Shown in pieces: positions 21,561 to 33,190 of a stretch of DNA of 64,000 nucleotides. Source of the DNA: Diospyros lotus (lineage: Eukaryota > Streptophyta > Magnoliopsida > Ericales > Ebenaceae); assembly GCF_014633365.1 (NCBI RefSeq), contig NC_068350.1, positions 29,627,119-29,691,118 of the forward strand, read 5' to 3'. The notes beneath the pieces are model-generated. The model ran no database searches, had not been told where the DNA came from, and saw only the letters and a program-made list of their open reading frames with translations. The translations under genes were made by a program, and so were the position numbers. Each line of letters starts with the position of its first letter. Position 1 is the first letter of the stretch.

Positions 21561-22858
21561 TTTTTCCCAATTTACACCGTAGATTTATTTTGTTAGGCGT
21601 AACAATAACCATTAAAGAATTCTAGAGATTCTTAATTATACCATTGAATGTATCTAATATGCCATGGGGAAATAGTCTTTAATTTATAAGGTACAAATTC
21701 CCTACTCTAAGACAACATTGACCCTAATTACCTTGCCTCGCATTTTATGTATCATATAATTGATGATGGCAGGAAAAATGGGGAACTGATAATGATGGCA
21801 TCGTTAAAAGTTTATAATGGCCCAACCCTTAAAAGTTGGCCTTGAGACAAAGAAGACCCCATAGGAGCTTAGTTCACCTTCAAGTCCCTTCACTGCAAGC
21901 CCAAGACAGGCTTAGAGCTTGAGCAAGAGCCCACAACTAATCCTTTTAGCTAATCTAGCAGATCTTATCTCAATTGTTCACGTGACTTCATCTTAACTAC
22001 TCTATCAGCAAAAACCTCCTATATGAAGGCACAATGTCTAATGATGAGGTACGCCATTTATTGCGCTTTTATTACATTGTCACTATATCATTTTCAAGAA
22101 TAGTGACTGATTTGAGTTTGGAGGATCTACAGAGGGATGAACCCCGACCTCTTTTTTCTTGTAGGAAGAGTTAGCTTAGGATGTGCTTGGGCTCGAAGAT
22201 TGCCAAGACAATCTTGGATTTGAGTACGTAAAAGGAATGTGAGCAAATCGTGGATTGGGTGGTGATAGACCCTTTAACCCTCATCACTTTGGCATCAACT
22301 GTGGCCTCGATTTCAACATTAGTTTGCACGTGCTCGACTTTGGTGGCAACTTGCTTGTCCATCGAGAATTACCTAGTTTGTGTAATATGCCTCCTTAGTG
22401 CCTACCACCATAGGTCTTGAACATCAAAATCTGAACCATGTGGAGCTTGGATCCTTATTGTAGTCAATCAACCATCCCACGACCAATAGGGAAATCAACT
22501 TTCCACAGAAAGAGTTGCACAACTTGAGAACCAAGTATAACATATAACTGAGTTGTTAATCACCTTCCTCAGGCAACAAGGAGGTAGAGGTGGTAACTTT
22601 GAGAACCCTTCTAGTGCAATGATCACTTCTCAGGAATAGCTTTACCATTCTCAAGAGAAGAGGCAATCCAATAAAGAATTGGATTCGAGGCACCAAGAGC
22701 AACACCGATGGTAGAGGGATAAAATCCACCATTCCAAGGAGGACACTATTTGCAATGGTTAAAGAGTGAGGGATCAGTGTCTTCCCAAACCCATGAAGGT
22801 AAAACTCCACAAGAAAGACGTCTCTATTATTTGGAGAGAAAAATGGAGAACATGGAGG
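21561..22858 (+). other. Probable TAT-like element leader and gag start, degraded
   Basis: No continuous coding frame. Around 22540-22858, fragments with many stops translate to a Q/G-rich then K/R-rich segment that joins, across the solo LTR at 22859, to the gag remnant at 24862. The 57 bp before the insertion closely resemble the 60 bp after it (22802-22858 versus 24883-24941), so the insertion lies between tandemly duplicated sequence. Confidence 0.4.
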
Positions 22859-24856
22859 TGTTAGTGTAGGTGCTCTAGACCCAATCAGATTGGGTATGTT
22901 GTACACTGACAATTGTAATCATGTTATTATTTGAATAAGGAGTTATTCAAATTCACAAGAAGTCATTCTATTAGTTTCTTGTTATTATTGTAATAACCAA
23001 ATGAAACTAGATAGAAGTCCATATGATGTATACTGTGAATAATCTATAAAGATGTGAGATGATGCATCACAGTTTATAGACATCATTAAACGTCCCAAGT
23101 CGTAGCAATGTCAAGAATGGACATTGACAATTGCGGTAAGACTTGTATGTGCTATGTTTTTGCTATGTGATAGCAATGGGGGTCTCACACCCATAGGCAT
23201 GGGGATGCCTAGACAAGTACATAGGTGACCAATGTTGGAGAACGTGTCACTGGACATGTCTCGCCATGAGAATCCATTTTGGTTATATGTTGATGGAATT
23301 CTCATACGAGATGGGTGTAACTAATCCTTGGACCTGAGGTTGTCATGGTCATCTCATAAGAAGACTGGTATGCTTTGACATCGTTTCGATGGGCCTAGAC
23401 AAAGGCTGCACGTGGGCGATCGTTGGGTATATCATGAGGCTTATGGAGATGGGTGCATAGCCAAGATGGGACTCGTCTATCCCTTGATAGAGGATGATGT
23501 ATCTAAGGCGCATTCGGTGGATATTCACTTTAAATCCATGGCCATGGTGAAAGAGATCAATAAGGAGTTATTGATTCACTTTCTATTAAGTGAAGATATC
23601 CGAAAGACCGAAGAAAACTCATGTGATCATTATCAAGCAACACATCGCCATACTTGAGATCACATAAGATGCATTGACGAGAGGATCGTATTACACGATA
23701 ACCATGCTCGTGAAAGGTTATTTGCGGATTATGAATCCTTCTGAATAATTGGGTAGGCATGACGCCTTGCTAGAGGCCAATCTTGTCTTATGTGTTCGTA
23801 CCGACACATTGCCAACATATTCGGAAGCCTAATGAGTCATACGCAATAGGCACGGTCCCTGGCTTAAACCAGGAGAGTGGACGTATGGTTAAGTGGGACA
23901 CTTCGGCAAGAAGTTGTGCCGTCGTAGGTTCTCACGGAAAAAGAACAGATAGACGTAATGACGTTGATATGACGAGGAGTCGTCGTACTGGAAAGAGTTT
24001 CCTAAAAATGGCATTTGATTAAATTAGGAAGGAGTTTCTAATTTAATGATTTTCTATTTGTTGGAGTGGCAAATAGGAAATAAAATATTTTTGGGCTTAA
24101 GTTAATATTTGGACTAAATTAGATTTGGGCCAAATATTAAATTAAATATTATATTTGGACTAAATTGGATTTGGGCCAAATATTAAAATAAATATTATAT
24201 TTGGACTAAATTAGATTTGGGCCAAATATTAAATATTATATTTGGACCAAATTAGATTTGGGCCAAATATTAAATAAAATATATTTGGGCTTGAATTAGA
24301 TTTGGGCCATAATATTTTATTTAACCTATTAAAGGATTGGGCCATTTAATTATATTTCTAGTTGGACTAGAATAAGCCCACTTATGATTCTAATTAAATT
24401 AGAATTAATGGGCTAGCCCAATCCATTAGGGTTTTAGAAACCCTAGGATATTTCATTATAAATATCCTTTTATAGGTTGCCCATTATAGATGTGATTTTT
24501 GGTGTCGTTTTTCAAGAGTTGAAAAACGCATTGCCGTTCACTCTTTCCCGTTTCTTTTGGCATCGATTTGAAACGTGGGTGTTCTTTTACCGTTCATACA
24601 CAAACCGCGCAAAGGAGAAGGAGCTAGCACTCCTATTCTGCTCTCCTTGCCAACGGACGCGTGCCGCGTATCACGAGTTAGAGGCCGGACGCTTGGACGG
24701 CTCGAATCCGCGAACGACTCGATAATCTAAAGGTTATATTTATTTATTTGTTTGTGAATGATTTGATTTCGACGTTGATCCAATCGCCGGGATCGGGGTA
24801 AGGTTCAAATTTTTGAACTACGCTGCTTGCCCCGTAGCGATCTTGCTTTACTTTCA
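22859..24856 (+). mobile_element. Solo LTR (1998 bp), TSD GGAGG
   Basis: It starts TGTTAGTGTAGGTGC and ends TGCTTTACTTTCA, flanked by GGAGG at 22854-22858 and 24857-24861, a perfect 5-bp duplication. Five units of 40-45 bp carrying ATTTGGGCCAAAT lie at about 24085-24315. They are followed by TTAGGGTTTTAGAAACCC and a TATAAATA box at 24457-24464, which sets plus orientation. Probably Ty1/Copia, by promoter layout only. Confidence 0.85.
24085..24315. repeat. Tandem repeat with TTTGGGCCAAAT units in a U3
   Basis: The phrase ATATTTGGACTAAATTAGAT plus TTGGGCCAAATATT recurs about five times with period 40-45 bp. Each unit carries TGGGCC, the plant site II/TCP-type element, inside a near-palindrome. 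The array ends about 145 bp upstream of the LTR's TATA box. Confidence 0.75.
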
Positions 24857-24861
24857 GGAGG

Positions 24862-26420
24862 AACAAAGAGAATTAGGTGAAACTCCACAAGAAAGATGTC
24901 TATTATTTGGAGAGAAAAATGGAGCATATGGAGGAACAAAAGGAATCCAAGATAGTGGTCCTTCCTAGCCCCTTAACCAAGCTATCATGGCCATAGTCCC
25001 TCCTAACAAGTTTTGTATCCTAGCAATCAAACTTGATGATGGGATCACATACACTTTTGATTATTTCAAGCTCTTTACCTCTGACGTGCTCATTTAGTTT
25101 GCCTTGGATGAGATGTGGTGTCGAGCATTCCTAACAATGCTCGATAGGAATGTTTGGTATTAGTACCTTACCTGATTGATTGATTCGCTCTTTTGAAGAA
25201 TTGAAGGTAAGTTTCCTTGCTTATGTTGCCCCTTTCCGTGCGGGTGCAAAAATCGATTCAATGTAAATCATTTTGAATATGCAATTTTGATTAATGGATT
25301 ACCATAGTGGGTTTTCAAAATGGTTTAAAGAGGGGAAGACTATTGGACTCACTTGTGAAGAATCCTTTTTTTATTTCTCAAATGTTCTTAATTGAGTTAC
25401 TAAATACATTAGTTTCAAGGAGGTACACCGTACTATAAAAGTCAAGAACTTGTTAAAACAAGATGGGTAGTCAGATCCTCACAGAGAGAGAGGGCCCTAC
25501 TGGGAAGGTCAACCTAACCCTCGAAGGAACCAAACAAGATATACTCTCTTGGGTGCCCTTAAGACTAAAATACTAATGGCCATAGAGGGAAAGAAATACT
25601 TGAAGAGGCCAAACAAAATGAAGACCTTGGCACATAAGCGGGATCAGACCAAATATTATCGATTCCGCAAAGGCCACAAACATGACATGGAGGAATGAAA
25701 ACAATTGAGAGAGGAAATTCAAGACTTGTTAAACCATGGTTACTTACAACAGCTCATTACCTTGGGAGCAAAATGGATAAATCACAGAGATAATAGAGAT
25801 TGGGGAAGTAGGAATCCATCCCAAGCATAAAGCCTACTTGGAGGGACCAAATTTTCACTCCACCTCATCAAGAAGAAAGCAAAGGTTGGAAGAAAAGCCC
25901 ATGATTTTCTACACCTTGGCGCCTGATCCTCAAATAAGGTCAAAGCTCGGAAGGTCCAACTTAGGGTAGAAAGAGGCTCAAGAATCCTAAAAAAATGAGA
26001 GATCCCATGGATCGGTGACATTCTCGAATGAGGACCTTCCTTCTCAGCCTAACTCTAATGATCCCTTAGTAATTTCTACAATTTTAGGCTAATGGGAACT
26101 TTAAAGGATTTTGGTGGATATTGAGAGTTCCTTCAAAATCTTGTATAGACGAACCTTTCTCAAGATGGATTACACCATGGAGTAGCTTAACCTAGTCAAA
26201 GTTCCCTTGGTAGGATTTAGTGGGAGAATGATACAAGTTTATGGGACAATCCAACTGCTAATTACAATAGGTTTAGGGTTGAGAAGAGTAACAACCGAGT
26301 TGGACTTCATTATAGCAAACACACCCTCAAGTTATAACATGATCTTGGCAAATTGGGGCTAACTACATTCTAGGGTATCCTTTGTACCTATAGAATGGTT
26401 ATGAAATTCTCCACTAAGAA
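24862..26420 (+). pseudogene. Ty3/Gypsy TAT-like gag and protease remnant
   Basis: The plus-strand frames are broken by many stops. A gag-like core appears near 25110-25300 (MWCRAFLTML, EELKVSFLAY, then INGLP-WVFK). A zinc-site-like segment lies near 25650-25740 (YYRFRKGHKHDMEE, then REEIQDLLNHGYLQQ), typical of TAT/Retand gag ends. A protease-like domain lies near 26100-26390 (ILVDIESSFKILY, PLVGFSGRMI, then PSSYNMILANWG). The catalytic D-S/T-G appears as D-I-E-S-S. It is decayed and has no start; family recognition is from motif order. Confidence 0.65.
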
Positions 26421-26889
26421 TGGGATTGGGTAAGTCCAAGTTGATAGAAAGACAACTCGAGAGTTCTACCTACCTTCCTTTTCACCATCCATGGGATGAG
26501 AAAGCTCTAGTGTGTTGTTTGGCAAAGGTAGCTCAAGACCATCAACTAGGGCTGGAAGCTTGGGGCACTTTACAAAGCTAGAGGGGCTAAAACAAGAAGT
26601 TATGAGATAGTTGCAGTGCTAAGGTGTCTGACAAGGAAGAACCTATCTCATGGTCTTGAGTAAAGAAAAACTTGTGAGTGATATAATCCAAATGCATGGC
26701 AGTATGTCGAGACTCGGGGATGAAAATCAAACAAAGAGAATGAAGTATGAAGGATTGAGAATTACATTACAAGATTTTGGAGAGTTCTTGGAAATAGAGT
26801 GCTTGAAGATTGAGAATGTGAGAGGTAGGAAGAATGAACAAGCAAGTGCCCTTTTATAACAAAACCCTAATTAATCAATTAACAATATG

Positions 26890-27590
26890 TACATGTTGCG
26901 TAACTAATTACTTGAGTATTTTAATTTGATTACTCAACTAATATTTCTTATTAATCAATTGTAGGTTAAGGATTACTCATGTAATTTCTCACCTTAGTCG
27001 ACTATTATTGCTCATTACTCGAGCAATAATAGTCCAAAAATTAGTTTACTCTATGCTCTTAAAATTAATTGAATAAAGTTTTTTATTAGTCGAATTTACT
27101 CGATTATAATCTATTAATAATCGAGTAATACATAGAAGAGTTTCATATCCTTCTTTGTTTCGAAAAATACTCATCACTAAAAATACTCCAGTGATGAGTA
27201 TTTTTACTTGAGTAAATTTTTCTTTACTCGATTAATGTTTTTTTTGTTGTACTTGATTAACATCTCAAGATCTAGTCTATTACTCAATTAATGTTTACTT
27301 TATTCAAGTGATCTTAAGTGAATTTAAAATTTTATTTTAAGATTTTGACCCAGTGTTTTATCTATTTTATTTCACATATTTCCTAGGTAATTTTTTTCAC
27401 CTTTTATTTAAGTTCATATATCTTGATTTCTCATGAAATCAATAAAGTACCTACTTTCCTAAGAGCATAGTCTAACATTCATATCAACCAAGACATGAGA
27501 TTAATGACTTTGTCATTGTTTCTAGCCAAATTACTTGATTAATCTTCTTATTTTATTCGAGTAATTTTTCAACGTTTACAATTGTCATGC
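26890..27590. repeat. TTACTCGAGTAAT-type dyad array
   Basis: About twelve words of the form (A/T)TTACTCGA(G/T)TAAT occur, such as ATTACTTGAGTATT, GATTACTCAACTAAT, CATTACTCGAGCAATAATAG, TTACTCGATTATAATC, AATCGAGTAATAC, TTACTTGAGTAAA, TTACTCGATTAATG and TATTCGAGTAATT. Spacing is irregular, and intervening sequence is unrelated AT-rich DNA. Confidence 0.75.
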
Positions 27591-27794
27591 CCTTTAATCG
27601 AGGAAGGCCCATGAAAATCTGAGTGGTAGAGTTGCAAATGAGCAAGTATCCAAGTGGCAAAGCTATAAATGATTAGGTGGCATTAAATGATTAGGGGGCG
27701 TGAAATTATCAGGTATCTTGCAAGCCAAAACCATCCAAACTAGGAAGATTCAAGAAAGCCAAATGGACCAAAAACCTAAAGGAAGCTAAGGACC

Positions 27795-28055
27795 TAGCCA
27801 TGACAAGTAGAGTGTACCTCACTCGGTCATGATTGGGTGGAGTCCACCCAATCATTCATGGCCTTATCCATTCAAATGCCCAATAAACTCATTTTCAATG
27901 AAGATCTTGCCAAACAACAAGTTATCAAGCAAACACAAGTAGAGAGAAGGAAAAAGAACCACGAAACCGAGTGCAAAAGCCTCTACTCGACCCATGATTA
28001 AGTGGAGTGCACTCCACTCGATGAGACAGAGTGGGGTGTACCCCACTCGAGCATG
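27795..28055. repeat. CCGAGTGG / GGAGTGCACTCC dyad array, left part
   Basis: It contains CTCACTCGGTCATGATTGGG, GTGGAGTCCACCCAATCA, AACCGAGTGC, and perfect palindromes GGAGTGCACTCC (about 28003-28014) and GGGGTGTACCCC (about 28032-28043). Related words recur at 30046-30140. Confidence 0.7.
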
Positions 28056-29079
28056 CATGGTGTAACACCCCATCTCCTAGAACTGCCTGAGAAGAGGTGC
28101 TACAGAGAAAATAGAATAAAATCTCTAATAAATTGAAATCTGATACCATAATTGAACATCTCAATCAAATTGAAATAAACTCTGAGTCAATATAAATTGT
28201 AAATCATAAACTCTGTCTAAGGGACAATCCCTCAACTAAAATATAAAATAGACCTAAACTGACAAGACACCAACTAATCCCAGACATCTTTTATCTTGAA
28301 CGACTCCACGTACACACTACTGACCATTGCTGCTAGGCCGCACATCTGATACTTCCCCGCTAGGACTTGGAATGGTGAAGAGTACAAGATGAGTTACAAA
28401 GCTCAACAAGTAATAAGCTAAAAAGAATAACTGAAGCTGAATCGAAGAATATCGATACTGATAAATTACTCACTGAACTTATACTGGGAGATATAATAAT
28501 CACTAGATTGCATTTACAAGATGTAATGCACATAAATTGTAAACTAAATACAGGTATGCAACTTTAGCTCATAGGCCCACATAACTGTAATACATACCTG
28601 ACTGATCTAAATCCCGCATACATAAAAATTGTAAGCACATACTATGGGCAATAAGCCCTTAGCTCCCTGGTTGTTACCAGGCGAGCAACTCATATCTAAA
28701 CTATAACTGAAACTGATAGACCCCCGTAGACTAGCTGCCTAGTGCGCATAATGCAATGCAATGCTCATATACATGCTGGCACACGATATGTAGTGCTCCA
28801 TATAAAGTCATGCTTAATGCTCATACCAAGATGTATGCACATAATCTCACAAAATAATGTTAAACATGTCATAATAAATACTAAACATGTAATCTGATCT
28901 TCATTATATTGGAATACAAAGATTCTATGAATTATGAATTATGTATTATGGTATGGACATGATTAACTTGTTATATTTTGGCATATAAATTCAATATTTG
29001 GAGGTATTGAATATTTTTAATTGAATAAAACTTAAATTAAGCTATATTGGAAGTTCAATTTGATTTTTGGAAAAGCCAT

Positions 29080-29410
29080 CCGGATATCAGAAATGATATC
29101 TGGATATGATGAAAGATATCCGGATACACTGACGCTCAAATAAGAAGCTATTCGGATATGCTGGGATATATTCGGATAGAAACTAAGACATCTGAATATG
29201 ATTCTGGACATCCGGATATATATATCAGGAGACTTATTCGAATATAAAATTCAACTTTGGAGAGAGACATCCGGATATACTAGACCTATCTGGATAGAAG
29301 AAAGGGCATCCAGATATGAGCTATCCGGATGTGCGAAGAACTATCCGGATATCATAAGCAAGGAACTTGGAACTCATCCAGATATGGGAAGACCCATTCG
29401 AATATCTACA
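29080..29410. repeat. ATCCGGATAT / TATTCGGATA dyad array, copy 2
   Basis: About fifteen motif copies: ATCCGGATATC, ATCTGGATATG, ATCCGGATACA, TATTCGGATATG, ATCTGAATATG, ATTCGAATATA, ATCCAGATATG and others, at 10-35-bp spacing. Same motif class as 12880-13270, but here the palindromic form ATCCGGAT is commonest. Confidence 0.85.
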
Positions 29411-29589
29411 ATTAAATTTGATGAACATGAACACTAACAAAGACTGAAATATGAAACAAAACTTAATGATTCTACACGATTCTGAATAAAATCTTGGAAA
29501 AACGAATCCCAATCGATATGAAACAACTTTAAGGATGATTCAAAGATAATATTTGATTGAATTGCTATAAAGAACATGCATATATGATA

Positions 29590-29990
29590 ACTTGCCTCTA
29601 AAAGAAATAAAAGGAGGAAGGAACTTGCAACTCAAAAGAAAGAAGAAATAATAGGACTTGCACTCCAAATGGGAGAAGGAGTACTAGAACTCACAATCCA
29701 AAATGGAGAAGGAGTAATAGAACTTGCAATCCAAAACAGTGAAAGAGTAATATAACTTGCAATCTAAAATGGAGAAGAAGTAATAGAACTCGCAATCCAA
29801 AATGGAGGAGTAATAGATCTTGCAATCAAAAATTGAGAAGGAGTATTAGAACTCCCAGTCGAAAATGGAGAAGGAGTAATAGAACTCACAATCCAAAATG
29901 GAGAAGGAGTAATATAACTCATAATCCAAAATGGAGAAGGAATAATAGAACTTGCAATCCAAAATGGAGAATGAATAATAGAACTTGCTC
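29590..29990. repeat. Tandem repeat of AACTTGCAATCCAAAATGG units
   Basis: Unit of about 33-40 bp with the consensus words AACTTGCAATCCAAAATGG and AGAAGGAGTAATAG, about eleven imperfect copies. The same AACTTGC phrase occurs at 10085-10200 in another LTR, suggesting related families. Confidence 0.75.
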
Positions 29991-30045
29991 ATAACTTCAC
30001 TGCTATATGCAAGCATAAGAGAAAAGAAGGCTAGAAGAAATTACA

Positions 30046-30471
30046 AGGCCGAGTGGAAAGACCTCCACTCAGCCTAACCGAGTGGAATGCACCCTACTCG
30101 GTTATGATGGAGTAGATTGCACTCCACCCAATCATGTTCATCAAAGTTCAGCCACAAAAATTTTCCAAGCCTGACCATATGACCTATCACCCTTGAGAGC
30201 CTACCTTGTAGCCAAGATACCCTCTTAGGGCATCCCTCAAACCAAGCTCGGGAGCCTCTTTACAAGATCCTCCCTATGACCTACAGGAATATTCTAAAAT
30301 TCCACAAAATATGCATGGAATATGCCAAGAAAATGCTATCCTAGAAATGTGGGTTCGTCACCACGTGTCCCCCCCCCCCCCCATCTTCTCTATAAATAAG
30401 GGATCCATTTCCTCTCTCAAGTAAGTTGACTTCTTCATTCAAACTCTATTTTTGAGCTCAAGCACTTGAAG
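30046..30471 (+). mobile_element. U3/promoter part of a TAT-like Ty3/Gypsy LTR
   Basis: CCGAGTGG-type dyad words lie at 30046-30140 (GGCCGAGTGG, ACCGAGTGG, CCTACTCGG, GATTGCACTCCACCC), then a run of C at 30369-30382 and TATAAATA at 30391-30398. The sequence is interrupted at 30471 by the LTR insertion with TSD TGAAG and resumes at 35110 with a GACTTAAGCATCAAAGGG leader phrase. Confidence 0.6.
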
Positions 30472-30732
30472 TGTAACGACCCATTGCGGGTTTAGGTCGT
30501 TTAGTCATTATTAGCATGTGTGTTGCATTTTGTTATTAATTTGGTTAATGCTTTTGAGGAATTATGTGTGACATTTGAAAAGTCAAAAAAAAAAAAAAAT
30601 AATGTTGTGGAAAACTCAAAGCAATAAATTGTGTTGAGGTTGAAAAGCTAATGTAAAAAGGGATTATGATTTATGTTGAAATGTCAAAACAAGATAGGAT
30701 TATGATTTATGTTAAAACTTCAAAGCAAGATG

Positions 30733-32470
30733 TGTTAGACTGGGAGGTGCTATGGCACATACCAAGAGGGAGGGGTGAATTGGTTATTTTAAAAACTATT
30801 TTGAACTTGAAAGACTTTTTGATACAAATTGAGGTTCTAGGATTTAAAACGTGAAGCATATAAAATGACAGATGTAAGTTTACAAAGATAAATATGTGAA
30901 CCAAGTGAGGAATAATGAAATGCTTGGAAAGATAAATAGATCAAAGGGCACAAGCACAAGAAACACAAGGATTTATAGTGGTTTGGCTTAACCCAAGCCT
31001 AATCCACTACCTTAGCTCCTCACTAAGGATTTTGCAAACAATCCACTAAAACCCCCTACTTAAACCAAGTAGGTCATCTAGTCCAAGACTAGGAATTACA
31101 ACCTATTTCTTATTCAAGCAAGCCCTTTAGCACCTAGCTAGGGATTATAACCCCTTACTTCAACGAGCAAGTCCTCTAGCACAAAGCTAGGAAAATAAGA
31201 GTGATACAAATGTAAATGAGATGCTAAAAGTTGGTACTCTTAGTTACAAGTTCTCTCACAATGAAAACAAGGCTTGAATGAATTAATACAAGTTAAAATC
31301 AAAGCCTTGAAGAGAGAAAAAATCGAAGCACAATCACTGTAAATACAAACGAGAGTAACAGTAAGCTCAAATTATTTCATTCCCGTCCATTAGCCTTCTC
31401 TTGATTTCTTTGAAATGTATATATAGGCTTCCCAAAAGATTGAAGAGAAATGTAGCCGTTTGTGACCGTTGGGATTTGAAAAACTAGCCGTTGGAGATTG
31501 AAAAACTAGCCATTATTGATTTCTGAGAAACAAACAGTCGACAAACAAAATAGGTTAGTTGACTATTTCTTCAAATAAAACTAAGCATAGTCGACTATCT
31601 TCTAACACAAATTACCCATAGTCAATAAACATATTCACATAGTCGACAGATGCAAAAATATGAAAAAGATTTTGAAAATCATATACAAACATAGTCAATA
31701 GAAGAAAAACCATAGTCGACTATCTTGACATGATAGTCGACAGAATGAAAAATAGTCGACAGAAGCCATATATAGTCGACAGATTATACAAGCATAGTCG
31801 ACTATCCTTAAGCATATAGTCGACTATTTACAGGCATAGCCGACAACACTAAACCACATAGTCGACTATCCATTTTGAAAAAAATGAAAACTTAACTGAT
31901 AACATGTAGAAGCACACTTGATTGATACAAAACACAACATATTTACATTTTAGTTTAAGTAAATGTCCTCATTTTGTTTAATTTATATTTTACCTTCCAT
32001 TTACTTTAATACATAAATGTAAATAAGAAAGTACCCTCCATTTGGATTCAATAAAAATATCTAAAAAATCAAAATCCATAAGAATAAGAAAGTAGAATTT
32101 GGGTTTTAGTACAAATTTAGGATTTTACGATTTTACCACCTCCAAGATATACACTTTCTATTTCTTGAAAAATTCGTTAAAAATTATTTTATCACTAATG
32201 AATGTTAGCTATTGAAATACCAGAAGTTAGTTTTCTAAAAAGAAAACATTTTCATATATGTCTCCTTATAAGGTGCTAACCTTCTAGACTTAGAAAAATA
32301 TGACTTTGAAATCTCGATACTTGAAATTCATTTGGTTTTCATTCTCACAAAGTAATTCTTGATATTGAAATTGATTTATGTTGAAAACCACATCCTTGAT
32401 TCATGACTTAGGGATTAAATAAAATATTATTTTTCATCATCAAAACTAAGTATACAAAAGTAAAACAACA
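30733..32470 (-). mobile_element. Solo LTR, GTCGAC-array family copy 2, TSD AGATG
   Basis: TGTTAGACTGGGAGG start and AGTAAAACAACA end, flanked by AGATG at 30728-30732 and 32471-32475. It shares ACCAAGAGGGAGGGGTGAAT and the terminal CATCATCAAAACTAAG with the copies at 11331 and 45977. A minus-strand TATATATA lies at 31419-31426. The GTCGAC array (31535-31870) starts about 110 bp upstream of it. Confidence 0.88.
31535..31870. repeat. GTCGAC dyad array, copy 2 (CATAGTCGACTATC type)
   Basis: Ten exact GTCGAC cores and four or more variants in about 330 bp. The commonest full form, ATAGTCGACTAT, is a perfect 12-bp palindrome. Others read AGTCGACAGA. Spacing is 15-45 bp and irregular. Confidence 0.88.
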
Positions 32471-32929
32471 AGATGGGATTATGATTTATGTTGAAAAGTC
32501 AAAGCATGATTGGATTATGATTTATGTTGAAAAGTCAAAATTGAATTGGGATTTGAAGGAAAGGGGTTGTCGTGTATGTATATGTATATATTTCATGATA
32601 TATATATATGTGCAAAGGTATAAATAAAAAAAGGAGAAATAGGCTAGGAGTCTTGATGTGAAAAGGAGTCTTTTTCTTCTATTCTCTTTCTCCTTTCTCA
32701 CCCTAGTTTTTGAAGGCTATAAGAAGGGTGAGGGTATAAGCCATAGGGCATTGGCGTTTTCTCTTCTTCTCTCTTTCTCTCTAGTTTTTAAAGCCCTTTG
32801 AGGTGGTGTAAGTTCCAGCGTTTTTGCCTTTTTTTTCCAGCAGCCTGATTCCGCCATCTTTTTCCTTCATCGATTCCGTTCTTGGTTCAATTCACGATAT
32901 TTATATCCATCTAAGGCGAGTTCTATATC

Positions 32930-33190
32930 CCTTTTATCTTTTTATTGCAAGTTCTTAATCTTTCTTTTCATTGTGGATGCAAGTTCTATATCCCTTTTCT
33001 CTTTCAATTGCAAGTTCTTAATCTTTCTCCCCATTATGGATGCAAGTTCTATATCTCTTTTTTCTTTCGGATGCGAGTTCTTATACTTCTTTTTCTCTTT
33101 CTTTCTGGATGCAAGTTCCTATGTCACTTTTACCTTTCAGGGGCAAGTTCTTATATCTTTTTCCTTTTGGATGCAAGTTCCTAAACCTCT
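32930..33190. repeat. Degenerate repeats of GATGCAAGTTCTATATC
   Basis: The phrase TGCAAGTTC(C/T)TA recurs about nine times, alternating with T/C-rich spacers. Overlapping plus-strand frames here (32945-33314) are artefacts of the repeat. The first copies lie in the downstream half of the host solo LTR. Confidence 0.7.

Larger units (their letters stand above)
26421..28060. mobile_element. LTR-like DNA with TTACTCGAGTAAT and GAGTGCACTC arrays
   Basis: No gene; the open frame at 26650-26859 has no recognisable domain. Two dyad arrays lie here (26890-27590 and 27795-28055). The DNA probably belongs to the LTR of the TAT-like element whose promoter is at 30391 and gag at 42 kb, because the second array's motif type reappears at 30046-30140, after an interposed LTR. 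Confidence 0.4.
28061..30045. mobile_element. Truncated LTR starting TGTAACACCCCATC
   Basis: The left end matches the TGTAACACCCCA start of the solo LTR at 6774, but no matching end or target duplication was found, so the right limit is where the flanking CCGAGTGG array resumes. It contains a dyad array at 29080-29410 and, at 29590-29990, about eleven imperfect copies of an AATCCAAAATGGAGAAGGAG-type unit. No coding domain. Confidence 0.45.

Noticed and set aside
31535..31870. CRISPR-like appearance of the short repeats with spacers
   Set aside because: The DNA is plant nuclear, the motif is only 6-12 bp, spacing is irregular, orientation varies, and no cas gene exists.
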